Of a stretch of 64,000 bases of DNA, positions 41,848 through 51,654 are shown piece by piece. The notes below the pieces were generated by a model. The model did no database searches. It was not told the origin of the DNA and was given only the letters and a program-made list of their open reading frames with translations. The first letter of the stretch is position 1; every line of letters begins with the position of its first letter. Both the position numbers and the translations under genes were made by a program. Origin of the DNA: Kaistella flava (ex Peng et al. 2021) (lineage in GTDB: Bacteria; Bacteroidota; Bacteroidia; Flavobacteriales; Weeksellaceae); contig NZ_CP040442.1 of the NCBI RefSeq assembly GCF_015191005.1, positions 3,224,001-3,288,000 on the forward strand, written 5' to 3'.

Positions 41848-44800
41848 ATGAATCAAGAAAAATATACCCCAAAAAATAAAGTGAGAGTGGTTACTGCTGC
41901 TTCTTTATTTGATGGACACGACGCTGCTATTAATATTATGAGAAGAATGATTCAGGCGACAGGTGCTGAAGTTATTCATCTCGGTCACGATAAATCTGCG
42001 GAAGAAGTGGTGGATTGTGCTATTCAGGAAGATGCAAATGCAATCGCTTTAACTTCTTATCAAGGTGGTCACAACGAATATTTTAAATATATCTACGATC
42101 TTCTTCGTCAAAAAGGCGCACCTCAAATCAAGATTTTTGGTGGTGGTGGCGGCGTAATTCTTCCCGAAGAAATCAGAGCATTAATGGAATACGGAATTGA
42201 CCGAATTTATTCTCCAGATGATGGCCGTGAAATGGGATTGCAGGGAATGATCAATGATTTGGTGCAAAGATCCGACTTCGCAACCGGAGAACATATTGAA
42301 GTTTCAGATTTAGATAAAATTAAATTTGAAGATTCTAAATCCATAGCCGAAGTTATTTCAGCCGTAGAAAATTTCTCCGATGAAAAACCGGAATTGGTAA
42401 AAGCAATCGACGAACAAGCAAAAGATTCTAAAATTCCAATTATCGGAATCACCGGAACTGGTGGAGCAGGGAAGTCGTCATTAACGGATGAATTAGTTCG
42501 TCGTTTTTTACGTTCAAATCCAGATCAAAAGATTGCAATTGTTTCCGTAGATCCTTCTAAAAAGAAAACGGGTGGAGCTTTATTAGGAGATAGAATCCGA
42601 ATGAACTCCATTAATGATCCGCGTGTTTATATGCGTTCGATGGCGACTCGTGAAAATAATGTTTCCGTTTCGCCTTATATTCATTCCGCTTTAAATATTT
42701 TAAAATTAGCAAAACCTGATGTCATCATTTTGGAGACTTCAGGAATCGGACAATCAGGTTCTGAAATTACAGATATCGCCGATGTTTCGATGTACGTAAT
42801 GACGCCAGAATATGGAGCTTCTACACAACTGGAAAAAATCGATATGTTGGATTATGCGGATTTGATTGCTTTAAATAAATCGGATAAACGTGGAGCATTA
42901 GATGCACTTCAAGCCGTTCGAAAAACATACCAAAGAAATCATACCGCTTTTGATAAAACGTTGGAAGAAATGCCAGTGTTTTCTACGAAAGCAAGTCAGT
43001 TTAATGATTATGGAACCACTGAATTATACAATGCTTTAATTAATAAAGTAAACGAAACTTTAGAAAAAACTCAGGGCGAAAATGCTCCGAAATTTAAAGA
43101 GTTTGTAGAGCAAAATGTTTCTGATGATATTACTGTAATTCCTTCTAAGCGTGTTCGTTACCTTTCTGAAATTGTTGAGTCAAATCATGAGTACGATAAA
43201 GAGGTTGAAAATCAGGCATTGATTGCAAAGAGAATGTATTTATTAGAAGGAGCAAGAGTTTTAATCACTGATGATCAGCATACCTCTGATAAATTAGAAA
43301 AAGTTTTCCTTAAGACGAAAAAAGAACTTTCTGAAGAAAATATCGCTTTTCTAAAAGGATGGAAACATTTCAAAGAAGAAATGTCGGGAGACGCTTATTC
43401 CTATTTCGTTCGCGGAAAAGAAATTAAAGTAGAAACCAAATATGAATCTTTATCCCATTTAAAAATTCCAAAACTTTCTTTACCGAAGTTTCAGGATTGG
43501 GGAGATTTGTTGCGTTGGAAAGGTCAGGAAAATGTTCCTGGACAGTTTCCTTATACCGCAGGATTATTCCCTTTTAAAAGAACTGGTGAAGATCCAACTC
43601 GTATGTTTGCCGGTGAAGGTGGACCGGAAAGAACGAACAGAAGATTCCATTATGTTTCCGCAGATATGGATGCGAAAAGATTATCTACCGCTTTTGACTC
43701 GGTAACTTTATACGGTCAAGATCCGGCTTTCCCACCAGATATTTATGGTAAAATCGGAAATGCTGGAGTTTCAATTGCAACATTAGATGATGCCAAAAAA
43801 TTGTATTCAGGTTTTGATTTGGTGAATGCGATGACTTCGGTTTCAATGACCATTAATGGACCTGCACCAATGATTTTAGCGTTTTTCATGAATGCTGCCA
43901 TCGATCAAAATGTTGAGAAATATTTAACAGAGAATAATCTTTGGGAAGCAGTTGAAGCAAAATTAAAAGCAAAATTCGATGACAAAGGTTTGAAAAGACC
44001 TGGTTATGAAGGCGACCTTCCAAATGGAAATAATGGTTTAGGTTTAAAATTATTAGGAATTACGGGCGACGAAGTGATCGATGCTGAAACGTATAATAAA
44101 ATTAAAGCTGAAACGATTGCAACTGTTCGTGGAACGGTTCAGGCAGATATTTTAAAAGAAGACCAAGCACAAAATACTTGTATTTTCTCTACGGAATTTG
44201 CTTTGAGATTAATGGGAGATGTTCAGCAATATTTCATAGACCAAAAAGTAAGAAACTTTTATTCCGTTTCTATTTCCGGTTACCATATTGCAGAAGCGGG
44301 CGCAAATCCGATTTCTCAGTTGGCATTTACTTTGGCAAATGGATTCACTTATGTAGAATATTATTTGAGCCGCGGAATGAATATCAATGATTTCGCTCCG
44401 AATTTATCTTTCTTCTTCTCCAACGGATTAGATCCGGAATATGCCGTAATCGGTAGAGTAGCACGTAGAATTTGGGCAAAAGCAATGAAGCTGAAATACC
44501 ATGCCAACGAAAGATCTCAAATGTTGAAATACCATATTCAAACTTCTGGAAGATCTTTACATGCACAGGAAATTGACTTCAATGATATCAGAACAACATT
44601 GCAGGCATTGTATGCGATTTACGACAACTGTAACTCTTTGCATACCAATGCTTATGATGAAGCAATTACCACTCCGACTGAAGATTCAGTGAGAAGAGCA
44701 ATGGCGATTCAGTTGATCATTAATAAAGAATTAGGTTTAGCGAAAAACGAAAATCCATTGCAAGGTTCGTTTATTATTGAAGAATTAACAGATTTAGTAG

Positions 44801-45228
44801 AAGAAGCAGTTTACACCGAATTCGACCGTATCACCGAAAGGGGTGGTGTTCTTGGTGCAATGGAAACCATGTATCAACGTTCAAAAATTCAAGAGGAAAG
44901 TATGCATTACGAAATGCTGAAACATACCGGCGAATTTCCGATTATCGGTGTGAATACGTTCTTAGGAAAAGATGGTTCGCCAACGGTTTTACCAAGAGAA
45001 GTTATCCGTTCGACTGAAGAAGAAAAACAATTGCAGATTCAGAATCTGGAAAACTTCCAGAAATCACATGCTGATAAAAGCGAGCAGATTTTAAATGATT
45101 TACAAATCGCAGCCATCAACCAGGAAAATTTATTTGAAAAAATGATGGAAGCAGTGAAGTATTGTTCACTTGGACAAATCACCAACTCTTTGTTTGAAGT
45201 AGGTGGAATGTATCGACGAAATATGTAA
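41848..45228 (+). CDS. icmF: Fused B12-dependent acyl-CoA mutase with G-protein chaperone (IcmF type)
   Basis: An 1126-residue adenosylcobalamin enzyme that rearranges acyl-CoA carbon skeletons (isobutyryl-/n-butyryl-CoA or relatives). Order: N-terminal cobalamin-binding domain ([26 protein letters not shown], about residues 12-125); a MeaB-like GTPase domain with P-loop [12 protein letters not shown] (about 199-210), [27 protein letters not shown] and NKSD (about 344-347); then the substrate-binding mutase TIM barrel (about 540-1126) with [25 protein letters not shown]. This internal G-protein arrangement separates IcmF from ordinary methylmalonyl-CoA mutase. No separate small subunit or epimerase is nearby. 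Exact substrate is inferred. Confidence 0.93.
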   Translation: MNQEKYTPKNKVRVVTAASLFDGHDAAINIMRRMIQATGAEVIHLGHDKSAEEVVDCAIQEDANAIALTSYQGGHNEYFKYIYDLLRQKGAPQIKIFGGGGGVILPEEIRALMEYGIDRIYSPDDGREMGLQGMINDLVQRSDFATGEHIEVSDLDKIKFEDSKSIAEVISAVENFSDEKPELVKAIDEQAKDSKIPIIGITGTGGAGKSSLTDELVRRFLRSNPDQKIAIVSVDPSKKKTGGALLGDRIRMNSINDPRVYMRSMATRENNVSVSPYIHSALNILKLAKPDVIILETSGIGQSGSEITDIADVSMYVMTPEYGASTQLEKIDMLDYADLIALNKSDKRGALDALQAVRKTYQRNHTAFDKTLEEMPVFSTKASQFNDYGTTELYNALINKVNETLEKTQGENAPKFKEFVEQNVSDDITVIPSKRVRYLSEIVESNHEYDKEVENQALIAKRMYLLEGARVLITDDQHTSDKLEKVFLKTKKELSEENIAFLKGWKHFKEEMSGDAYSYFVRGKEIKVETKYESLSHLKIPKLSLPKFQDWGDLLRWKGQENVPGQFPYTAGLFPFKRTGEDPTRMFAGEGGPERTNRRFHYVSADMDAKRLSTAFDSVTLYGQDPAFPPDIYGKIGNAGVSIATLDDAKKLYSGFDLVNAMTSVSMTINGPAPMILAFFMNAAIDQNVEKYLTENNLWEAVEAKLKAKFDDKGLKRPGYEGDLPNGNNGLGLKLLGITGDEVIDAETYNKIKAETIATVRGTVQADILKEDQAQNTCIFSTEFALRLMGDVQQYFIDQKVRNFYSVSISGYHIAEAGANPISQLAFTLANGFTYVEYYLSRGMNINDFAPNLSFFFSNGLDPEYAVIGRVARRIWAKAMKLKYHANERSQMLKYHIQTSGRSLHAQEIDFNDIRTTLQALYAIYDNCNSLHTNAYDEAITTPTEDSVRRAMAIQLIINKELGLAKNENPLQGSFIIEELTDLVEEAVYTEFDRITERGGVLGAMETMYQRSKIQEESMHYEMLKHTGEFPIIGVNTFLGKDGSPTVLPREVIRSTEEEKQLQIQNLENFQKSHADKSEQILNDLQIAAINQENLFEKMMEAVKYCSLGQITNSLFEVGGMYRRNM

Positions 45229-45265
45229 ACGAGTTATTTAAAGCTTTAAATTTTAACTATTTATC

Positions 45266-45306
45266 AACCGTGTCAAGGTTTTAAACCTTGACACGGTTTT
45301 TTTTAT
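45266..45306 (+). terminator. Strong terminator of icmF
   Basis: A 15-bp perfect stem, AACCGTGTCAAGGTT / AACCTTGACACGGTT, with a minimal loop and a long T-run. Confidence 0.93.
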
Positions 45307-45313
45307 AGATTTT

Positions 45314-45336
45314 TTAACGGTGTTAAATTGCGTTAA
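45314..45336. promoter_or_regulatory. Inverted repeat upstream of the metallothionein-like gene, possible operator
   Basis: TTAACG (45314-45319) and CGTTAA (45331-45336) form a perfect inverted repeat with an 11-bp spacer. It lies about 40 bp upstream of a near-consensus -7 element, TATCTTTA (45374-45381; one mismatch to TAnnTTTG). The spacing would suit a dimeric regulator or activator; this is inference only. Confidence 0.3.
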
Positions 45337-45402
45337 ATCAAGATATTACATCTGTTCTCTTAAAAATATTTTTTATCTTTAATCTTAATTAAACAGCACA
45401 TT

Positions 45403-45510
45403 ATGGAAAATACGAATTGTACCTGTCCTTGCGAAGCTTGCAAATCAGGTGACTGTAAAAAATGTACTTGTCCCAACTGCACTTGCAAAGGTTGCACTTG
45501 TGAGAAGTAA
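45403..45510 (+). CDS. Metallothionein-like cysteine-rich microprotein (35 residues)
   Basis: A 35-residue frame, ATG 45403 to TAA 45508-45510, with 11 cysteines (positions 6, 8, 10, 13, 18, 21, 23, 26, 28, 31, 33) and no His or aromatic residue. The cysteines are mostly CxC (CTCPC, then CTC three times), spaced by CKKC, CPNC and CKGC, separated by Lys and small residues. This density and spacing are those of metallothioneins, which bind Zn, Cd or Cu(I) through thiolate clusters; 11 thiolates could hold one M4-type cluster. It lies between two strong terminators, so it is a single-gene transcript with its own near-consensus -7 element. I do not recognise a named bacterial family (not SmtA/BmtA-like in layout). 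Confidence 0.82.
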   Translation: MENTNCTCPCEACKSGDCKKCTCPNCTCKGCTCEK

Positions 45511-45545
45511 GTGAATCGAAGGAAGAATACTAATCAATAATGATG

Positions 45546-45582
45546 ACCATCAAAATTTCTAAAGCTTTGATGGTTTTTTTTA
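45546..45582 (+). terminator. Terminator of the metallothionein-like gene
   Basis: Stem ACCATCAAA / TTTGATGGT with an 11-base loop and T-run, 36 bp after the stop codon. Confidence 0.88.
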
Positions 45583-45628
45583 TACTTTATAAAAGGCTTA
45601 TATTGAAACAAATAAAAAATTTAAAAAA

Positions 45629-46027
45629 ATGAATATTACCTTATCACAAGCTGAGAAATTAATTTCAGCAGCACAAGAAAAAGCATTGTCGATCAATTGT
45701 AAAATGAATATCGCTGTGGTAGATGCCGGAGCCAATTTAGTAGCTTTTGCTAGAATGGATGGCGCTTGGTTGGGCTCTTTGGATATCTCCATTAAGAAAG
45801 CTAAAACTGCTAGATTCTTCGATATGAATTCCGGAGAGATTGGAAAACTTTCTCAACCTGGAGGGTCACTTTATAATATTGAGCATTCAAACGGAGGTTT
45901 AATTACTTTTCCAGGTGGAGTTTTAGTGAAAAATGCTGAAGGTGAAATTATTGGTGCAATCGGTGTAAGTGGAAGTGCGGTAGAAAATGACCATGCCGTA
46001 GCCGAAGCCGGCGCAGCTGCTTTGTAA
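45629..46027 (+). CDS. GlcG/HbpS (DUF336) family protein, possible heme- or cofactor-binding
   Basis: A 132-residue cytoplasmic protein covering one complete DUF336 domain: [49 protein letters not shown], the family-typical [12 protein letters not shown] and [25 protein letters not shown]. Members include heme-sensing HbpS and the uncharacterised glycolate-operon protein GlcG. It has no signal peptide. It is a single gene between two terminators, immediately after the metallothionein-like gene; a functional link is not shown. Confidence 0.92.
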   Translation: MNITLSQAEKLISAAQEKALSINCKMNIAVVDAGANLVAFARMDGAWLGSLDISIKKAKTARFFDMNSGEIGKLSQPGGSLYNIEHSNGGLITFPGGVLVKNAEGEIIGAIGVSGSAVENDHAVAEAGAAAL

Positions 46028-46049
46028 TTGACTTCAAGATAAAAATCTA

Positions 46050-46082
46050 AAATCTCTCAAATGTTTTTGGGGGATTTTTTTT
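46050..46082 (+). terminator. Rho-independent terminator with G-U pairs
   Basis: A 12-bp stem at 46050-46061 (AAATCTCTCAAA) and 46066-46077 (TTTGGGGGATTT), fully paired in RNA if G-U wobbles are allowed; TGTT loop and T-run. Confidence 0.75.
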
Positions 46083-46129
46083 ATTTCTATTTCAACGGTA
46101 AGCAAGTCTTCAATTTGTTTTTCATTCTT

Positions 46130-46137
46130 TATATTTG
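46130..46137 (+). promoter_or_regulatory. -7 promoter element of the serine hydrolase gene
   Basis: TATATTTG matches TAnnTTTG and ends 19 bp before the ATG. Confidence 0.5.
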
Positions 46138-46156
46138 AATACTTAGACCATTTTCT

Positions 46157-47296
46157 ATGAATATTAAATCTCTTTTATTTTTACTGATTCTTACTTTAAA
46201 CTTTTCTTGCAAGTCAGAGGCGGATATAATCGTTGAAAAAACTAACGATCGAAATATCATAATCGATAGTACAATCAATCGGTTTCAAAAGAAATTACTG
46301 ACTCAACAAATCGATTCTGTTTTTTCAAAATATCAATTTAATGGTTCCGTGGCGATCATTAAAAATGATGAGGTTTTATATCAGAAAGAAAATGGGTTTG
46401 AAGATTTTAGAAAAAAGAAAAAACTCGACAGCAGTTCTGTTTTTGCGATTGCTTCAGTGAGTAAACAGTTTACCGCAGTTTTAATTTTATTACAGGAAGA
46501 TTTAGGAAAATTAAATACGGAAGATAAAGTTTCAAAATACTTAACAGATTTTCAAGCCAATCAATTCAAAAATATTACCATTAAGGAATTGTTAAATCAC
46601 ACTTCAGGAATCAGTGATTTCGGTAATGGTTTATTATCTGAACCAGGAAAAGATTTTCATTATTCAAATAAAGGCTTTCGCTTGCTGGGACAAATTATCG
46701 AGAATGTTTCAGGGAAATCTTATGATGAAAATGTAAAACAACTTTTTGAAAAAGCGGGAATGAAAAACTCTTATACTGCCAGTTCCTTTCACGGAAAAAA
46801 TTTTGCCAGTGCTTTTACAGGAAATTCTAAAAACTTTCATGAAGTAGAAAATATGCCGAAACGACTTGCCGGTAATTCTATCAGCGTTCCTGCAGGCGGT
46901 ATTTTATCAACTATCAATGATTTGCACCGCTGGAATACAGCTTTATATGAAGGAAAGATTTTAAAACCGGAATCTTTAAAAAAATTGACCGAAAAATCTG
47001 CAGATCGGAATCATCAGATCCTTGGAAAAATGGGTTACGGTTTTGGGATCATGATGAATGTGGGAAAACCACTTTCTTACTTCCATACCGGATATGTTCA
47101 AGGCTCGCCGTCGCTTTTAATTTATTATCCTGAAAGTCAGACTTCGGTTATCATATTATCAAATATTGCAAATGAAATGAATGGTAAAAACGCGGTTTTC
47201 AATCCACATAAAGAGATCAAAAAAATTACAGACGCCGTTCAAAATACGGTAATTGATTTGCATAAAGAGATGATTAATTCAAGTGTTTCAGAATAA
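46157..47296 (+). CDS. Serine hydrolase lipoprotein, class C beta-lactamase / esterase fold
   Basis: A 379-residue exported lipoprotein with lipobox LNFSC (Cys18). The beta-lactamase/transpeptidase fold is shown by the SxxK motif SVSK (Ser100, Lys103) in VFAIASVSKQFTAV, the YxN motif YSN (Tyr169, Asn171) in DFHYSNKGF, and HTG in YFHTGYVQG where lactamases have KTG. HTG is typical of the esterase and D-aminopeptidase-like branch, so true beta-lactamase activity is not implied. Own promoter and a terminator shared with the convergent M16 gene. Confidence 0.9.
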   Translation: MNIKSLLFLLILTLNFSCKSEADIIVEKTNDRNIIIDSTINRFQKKLLTQQIDSVFSKYQFNGSVAIIKNDEVLYQKENGFEDFRKKKKLDSSSVFAIASVSKQFTAVLILLQEDLGKLNTEDKVSKYLTDFQANQFKNITIKELLNHTSGISDFGNGLLSEPGKDFHYSNKGFRLLGQIIENVSGKSYDENVKQLFEKAGMKNSYTASSFHGKNFASAFTGNSKNFHEVENMPKRLAGNSISVPAGGILSTINDLHRWNTALYEGKILKPESLKKLTEKSADRNHQILGKMGYGFGIMMNVGKPLSYFHTGYVQGSPSLLIYYPESQTSVIILSNIANEMNGKNAVFNPHKEIKKITDAVQNTVIDLHKEMINSSVSE

Positions 47297-47317
47297 TCAC
47301 ATTTACTTTAATAAAGA

Positions 47318-47347
47318 AAAATCCGATACAAAAATGCATCGGATTTT
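47318..47347. terminator. Bidirectional terminator
   Basis: Stem AAAATCCGAT / ATCGGATTTT between the convergent serine hydrolase and M16 peptidase genes. Confidence 0.88.
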
Positions 47348-47366
47348 AAATAAATACTTTCGAATA

Positions 47367-50099
47367 TTATTTTTTATTAAAATCTCCCGCATAAACAGAG
47401 ATGATATTATCTGAACCAAAATATTTTTTGAGAACATTGTTGATGTCATCTACTTGCAAACCTTGAATCTTATCATTCAAGCTATCATAATCATCCAGTG
47501 GAAGATCGAACTGCAATTTGTTATTAACTAGATCAACGAGTGACTCATCCATTCCCAGCATCGTTTTTTGAAGATTGGCGTAGATCTTTTTATTATCCGC
47601 CAGTTCTTTCTCCGTAACGCCATCTTTAACTGCTTTATTAATTTCCTCATTAATGGCATTTTCTACCGCATCTCTTTTCGTTGGATTATAAAGGGAATAA
47701 AATCCCCAAGTCGCAACATCATTAGAAATCGGGATCGTCAAATAGGATCCCGCACCGTAACTGATTCCCTCTTTTTCCCTCAATCGAGCCGGAATTCTTG
47801 CCGTGAGAAAACCGCCGCTTCCCAAAATTTCATTGGCCAAGACAAAGGCTGGATAATCTTCACTTTTCTGGTTCATTCTGAAATTATAAACACCTGAGGC
47901 CGCAGCATTTTCCTTATCCGGAGTCAGTATGTTTTTCATCGATTTTTGTGTCTCAAAATAGGTCGGTTTTAATTCTTCATATTTTGATTTAGAAGTCAAC
48001 TTTCCGAAAGTATTTTCTAAAGAGGCTACAGCAATTTTAGGATCTACATTTCCGATAACTGTTCCGACCGCTTTATCTGCGCCCAAAATATTTTGGTAAT
48101 AATTGAAGATTTGATTTCTGGTCACCTTTTTATTATTGTCGATTGTTTCCTGTAAAGTTCCGGTATAGAAAATACTTTTTTTAGGATAGGAGGTAGATGT
48201 ACGGGCTAATTCAATAATAGTCAATTTCACTGGATCTTTTAATTTAGATTCTAAATCAGTGTTTATTTCTGTTATTTTATTGTTTACTTCATTTTGTGGA
48301 AAAGTTGAATTAGTGAGCACGTCTTTTAAAATGTCCATCACTTCGGGGTAATTGGTTTTATAGCTTTCCACTGAAATAGTTAAGGTTTGTGGAGACATAT
48401 TAAAATTGATTGTAGATTTCAATTGGTCCAGCCGATCCTGAAGTTCTTCTTTTGTTTTAGATTTTGTTCCGGTGTTCAGAAGTGTGGCCGTGATTTGTCC
48501 AATTTCGTTTTTGCCAGCCAGATCTTTTTCATTTCCCATTCTAAATTTAAAAGTGGCCATTACTTTGTCACCTTTAATTTCCTTATTGATTAAGCCGTAT
48601 TTCATTCCATTAGAAAGGACACCTTCCGTTAGATTTTTCTTCAAATTAGCGATTGATGCTTCAAAAGGAGCAGGTTCTTTTTCTAAAGTTTTCCCTTTGT
48701 AATTGTCGGTTAAACTTGCAATTTGATTTGGGAGAAACTCTGCAGGTTTTACTCTGGTTTCATTGGGAGAAGGAATGAATACGCCAATCGTTCTATTATT
48801 ACTGCGGAAATATTTTTCTGCGACTCTTTTAAGATCATCCACAGAAAGGTTTTCTACATTATCGCGATATAAAAATGCAAGCTTATAACTTCCTGCACCA
48901 ATTATTTCTGTAAGATACGTTGCATAATTAATGGTGTTGTTTTTGGTATCGTCAATTTGTTTTAAAAGTTTATATTTTGCTCTGGCTAAATCCTGTTGAG
49001 TATAGTTGATCGTCGAGATTTTATCCAGTTCAGTTTTTACTAAATTTTTGGTGACGTCAATATCTTTATCTTTTGGTACATCAAAATTAAAATAGAGTAA
49101 ACCGGGATCTCTAACTTCTGGTGAATATCCCCAAATGGCAGAAACTTTCTGTTTCTCGACTAAGTTTTTATATAAATATCCAGATGGATTTGCGGTCAAA
49201 ATTTCATTTAAAGCTGCCAAAGCTGCAAAATCTTTATCTGCAAAAGCAACGGTGTGATAACCAGCAGCGATGAGTTTACTTTCACCGGCACGTTTTAATT
49301 CTACAGTTTTTTCTCCATCTTGCGGTGGTTCTACAGTATAAGTTGAGCCTAGATCTCTGGACGGTTTTGGTAAGATTGAGAAATTTTCAGCAACATATTT
49401 TAAGGCATTTGCTTCATCGAATTTTCCAGCAATAATTAAAGTTGCATTGTCTGGCTGATAATATTTTTCGTAGAATTTTCTTAGTGTTGGAGCTTTCACA
49501 CGTTCGATATCTTCTTTGCTACCAATCGTAGAATTGCCGTAGTTGTGCCATATATAAGCGGTAGAATACACTTTATCCATCATTACTCTCGATGGATTGT
49601 TTTCACCGATTTCAAATTCATTTCTTACTACTGAAAACTCTTTATCTAAGTCACTTTGCAAAATGGTCGCATTGATCATTCGGTCTGCTTCCATATTAAT
49701 TGCCCATTTTAGGTTTTCATCATTAGATGGGAAGATTTCAAAATAATTTGTTCGATCGAAGTAGGTTGTACCGTTTGCAACACCTCCTTTATCAGATAAT
49801 TGTTTTTTAATATCACCTAAGTTTTTAGTGCTTTTAAAAAGCATATGTTCCAGCAAATGTGCCATTCCTTTTTCGCCATATCCTTCATCTTTAGAACCTA
49901 CACTGTAAACGATATTAACGACCATATTACTTTGTGATCCATCTGTTATTAGCAATAGTTTCATGCCATTCTTTAAGGAATATTCTTTTATTCCTTCCGT
50001 GTTCCCCAAGAATTTTGGTACTTCGGATTTTTGTGCTAAAATAAAATTGGAAAGTAAAATGACCAAAATTAAATAAAAGCGGATTGCTAAGTCTTTCAT
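47367..50099 (-). CDS. M16 family zinc metallopeptidase (pitrilysin-like), two M16 units
   Basis: A 910-residue exported peptidase with a signal peptide (MKDLAIRFYLILVILLSNFILAQ). The N-terminal unit holds the inverted zinc motif HLLEH (His81, Glu84, His85), with the distal Glu expected about 75 residues on, in the FSVVRNEFEIGE region. The second unit (about residues 480-910) lacks the motif and is the usual non-catalytic half, including the R/Y-type KEGISYGAGSYL element. Start set at ATG 50097-50099 because the upstream in-frame codon at 50123 overlaps the -7 element. Likely periplasmic degradation of oligopeptides. Confidence 0.93.
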   Translation of the reverse strand: MKDLAIRFYLILVILLSNFILAQKSEVPKFLGNTEGIKEYSLKNGMKLLLITDGSQSNMVVNIVYSVGSKDEGYGEKGMAHLLEHMLFKSTKNLGDIKKQLSDKGGVANGTTYFDRTNYFEIFPSNDENLKWAINMEADRMINATILQSDLDKEFSVVRNEFEIGENNPSRVMMDKVYSTAYIWHNYGNSTIGSKEDIERVKAPTLRKFYEKYYQPDNATLIIAGKFDEANALKYVAENFSILPKPSRDLGSTYTVEPPQDGEKTVELKRAGESKLIAAGYHTVAFADKDFAALAALNEILTANPSGYLYKNLVEKQKVSAIWGYSPEVRDPGLLYFNFDVPKDKDIDVTKNLVKTELDKISTINYTQQDLARAKYKLLKQIDDTKNNTINYATYLTEIIGAGSYKLAFLYRDNVENLSVDDLKRVAEKYFRSNNRTIGVFIPSPNETRVKPAEFLPNQIASLTDNYKGKTLEKEPAPFEASIANLKKNLTEGVLSNGMKYGLINKEIKGDKVMATFKFRMGNEKDLAGKNEIGQITATLLNTGTKSKTKEELQDRLDQLKSTINFNMSPQTLTISVESYKTNYPEVMDILKDVLTNSTFPQNEVNNKITEINTDLESKLKDPVKLTIIELARTSTSYPKKSIFYTGTLQETIDNNKKVTRNQIFNYYQNILGADKAVGTVIGNVDPKIAVASLENTFGKLTSKSKYEELKPTYFETQKSMKNILTPDKENAAASGVYNFRMNQKSEDYPAFVLANEILGSGGFLTARIPARLREKEGISYGAGSYLTIPISNDVATWGFYSLYNPTKRDAVENAINEEINKAVKDGVTEKELADNKKIYANLQKTMLGMDESLVDLVNNKLQFDLPLDDYDSLNDKIQGLQVDDINNVLKKYFGSDNIISVYAGDFNKK

Positions 50100-50120
50100 C
50101 GGTTTGGTTTTAGTTACTAT

Positions 50121-50128
50121 CAAATTTA
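50121..50128 (-). promoter_or_regulatory. -7 promoter element of the M16 peptidase gene
   Basis: Minus-strand TAAATTTG matches TAnnTTTG and ends 21 bp before the chosen ATG. Confidence 0.5.
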
Positions 50129-50235
50129 TGCAGATGTTTTAGTTTTATAATGTTATGAATAGTATTATTTCAGATGAAACCTAAAAATGGGTGGTTTAAC
50201 GTAATTAAATTCCTTGTTTAATGTTAGAGTAATAA

Positions 50236-50264
50236 AAAAATCCGATGCTTTTGACACCGGATTG
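50236..50264 (-). terminator. Terminator of the M64 peptidase gene
   Basis: On the minus strand AATCCG / CGGATT with a short inner extension and a loop of about 8 bases, then a T-run. Confidence 0.75.
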
Positions 50265-50286
50265 ATTTTAAATAAAAAGAAATTAC

Positions 50287-51651
50287 TTATTCCTTAATAA
50301 TTTTTTGAGTCAGGATTAAGGCTTTATTCTCATATACTTTAATGATATAAGTTTGTGGCAATAATCCGTCAACGTTTACGGAAACCTCAGTTGATGATAA
50401 ATTTTGAACGCGTGGATTTTTTAAATTTCTACCAGTAGCATCGTAAATTTCTACCGTGATGTTTTTTAAATTTTTAGTTTCGTCCTTAATGAAAATCTGA
50501 GATTTTGCAGGATTGGGATAAACTTGAAAATTTCGTTGATTGGCTTTTACATCAATTGCAGAAAGGGTTTTGTTGACCGTCCAACTGATTGTAGAAACGT
50601 GGAAAACTTCATGATTATCAATCTTTAATAAACTGTTTTTGTCCACAACAGAGAAAAGAACAGTATTCACTCCATTGGTAAAGGTCTCAGGAGAAATAGT
50701 AGCTGAACTGGAAGTGTTGCTGATTGCAGATCCATTCACAGACCAAGTATTTTCTAAAGTATTTGGAACAGGAAGGATTTCATTAACAGAGAAAGTAAGC
50801 TCACCTGTTAGGTTAATCGCAGAAGTATTACTTGGCGTAAATGAGTCAATTGGATTTTGCAAAAAATGAACTCTTTCAATCAACTGTTGTTTGCAAACTG
50901 AGCAGAATTCACGGTTTAAATACCGCATTTCACAATTTTGATGAGGTCTGAACCAGTTTGGATTTTCCTCATAAGCATAGATTCCAACGCCATTTGTTCC
51001 ACTCCAGTTTTTCCATTTGTTGGAAGCAATATTGCTATTCTGAGTTTTATTTGGAGATTCTCCTGAGCCAGAAAACCAATATTCATCGGCTAATTTACCA
51101 AATGAATGTCCTAATTCATGCACTACAATTTCATTGGCTTGTGAGTGTTTTGAAAGAAAAGCATACGTTCCGCCACAACCACCATATTCAGTTGAATTTC
51201 CTAAAATAAATGCGATATCAAAGTCAGGAACATTGCTTGCTAAAACATTGGTGACTTTATTGGTGCTGTTAGAATAAAGACAACGGTGCGTTCCACCGAC
51301 ATCAAAAGAACTTCCTAAAAAATTATTTGGGTTCGTAACTGTGATGATTGGTTCGGTAACATCTGTCGCCGTTCCCGGGTGTTTAACACCTGATTCTGCG
51401 GAAATTACTTTAATTGCATAAACATTAAAATAATTTTTATACTGTGCATAAGGCTGTTTCGAGAAAACGTAATTAACTAAACTTGTTGCATTGGCAATGA
51501 AGTCGGCTTGTTGTTCAGCTGTAAATCCATCCCCTAACACAACCATATTGATTCTTTTATCTCTGGAGCCACTTTCAAAAATAGCGGTTGTTTCAAAGAC
51601 TTGTGAGAAGCACAATTGGCTGATGATTAAAAATAGTAGAATTTTTTTCAT
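50287..51651 (-). CDS. T9SS-exported M64 family metallopeptidase (IgA peptidase M64-like)
   Basis: A 454-residue secreted protein: signal peptide (MKKILLFLIISQLCFSQ), then the M64 domain with MVVLGDGFTAEQQADF (about residues 36-51) and the zinc site HELGHSFGKLADEYW (His178, Glu179, His182, Asp189). After about residue 270 there is a beta-sandwich region and a T9SS type A tail (NFQVYPNPAKSQIFIKDE to TQKIIKE). Named IgA peptidase by family convention; real substrates are unknown. It starts 3 bp after the upstream lipoprotein gene and shares its promoter. Confidence 0.93.
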   Translation of the reverse strand: MKKILLFLIISQLCFSQVFETTAIFESGSRDKRINMVVLGDGFTAEQQADFIANATSLVNYVFSKQPYAQYKNYFNVYAIKVISAESGVKHPGTATDVTEPIITVTNPNNFLGSSFDVGGTHRCLYSNSTNKVTNVLASNVPDFDIAFILGNSTEYGGCGGTYAFLSKHSQANEIVVHELGHSFGKLADEYWFSGSGESPNKTQNSNIASNKWKNWSGTNGVGIYAYEENPNWFRPHQNCEMRYLNREFCSVCKQQLIERVHFLQNPIDSFTPSNTSAINLTGELTFSVNEILPVPNTLENTWSVNGSAISNTSSSATISPETFTNGVNTVLFSVVDKNSLLKIDNHEVFHVSTISWTVNKTLSAIDVKANQRNFQVYPNPAKSQIFIKDETKNLKNITVEIYDATGRNLKNPRVQNLSSTEVSVNVDGLLPQTYIIKVYENKALILTQKIIKE

Positions 51652-51654
51652 GAA

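Noticed and set aside
46157..47296. Antibiotic-resistance beta-lactamase
   Set aside because: The KTG motif is HTG and the protein is a lipoprotein of the esterase/peptidase-like branch; resistance cannot be claimed from sequence.
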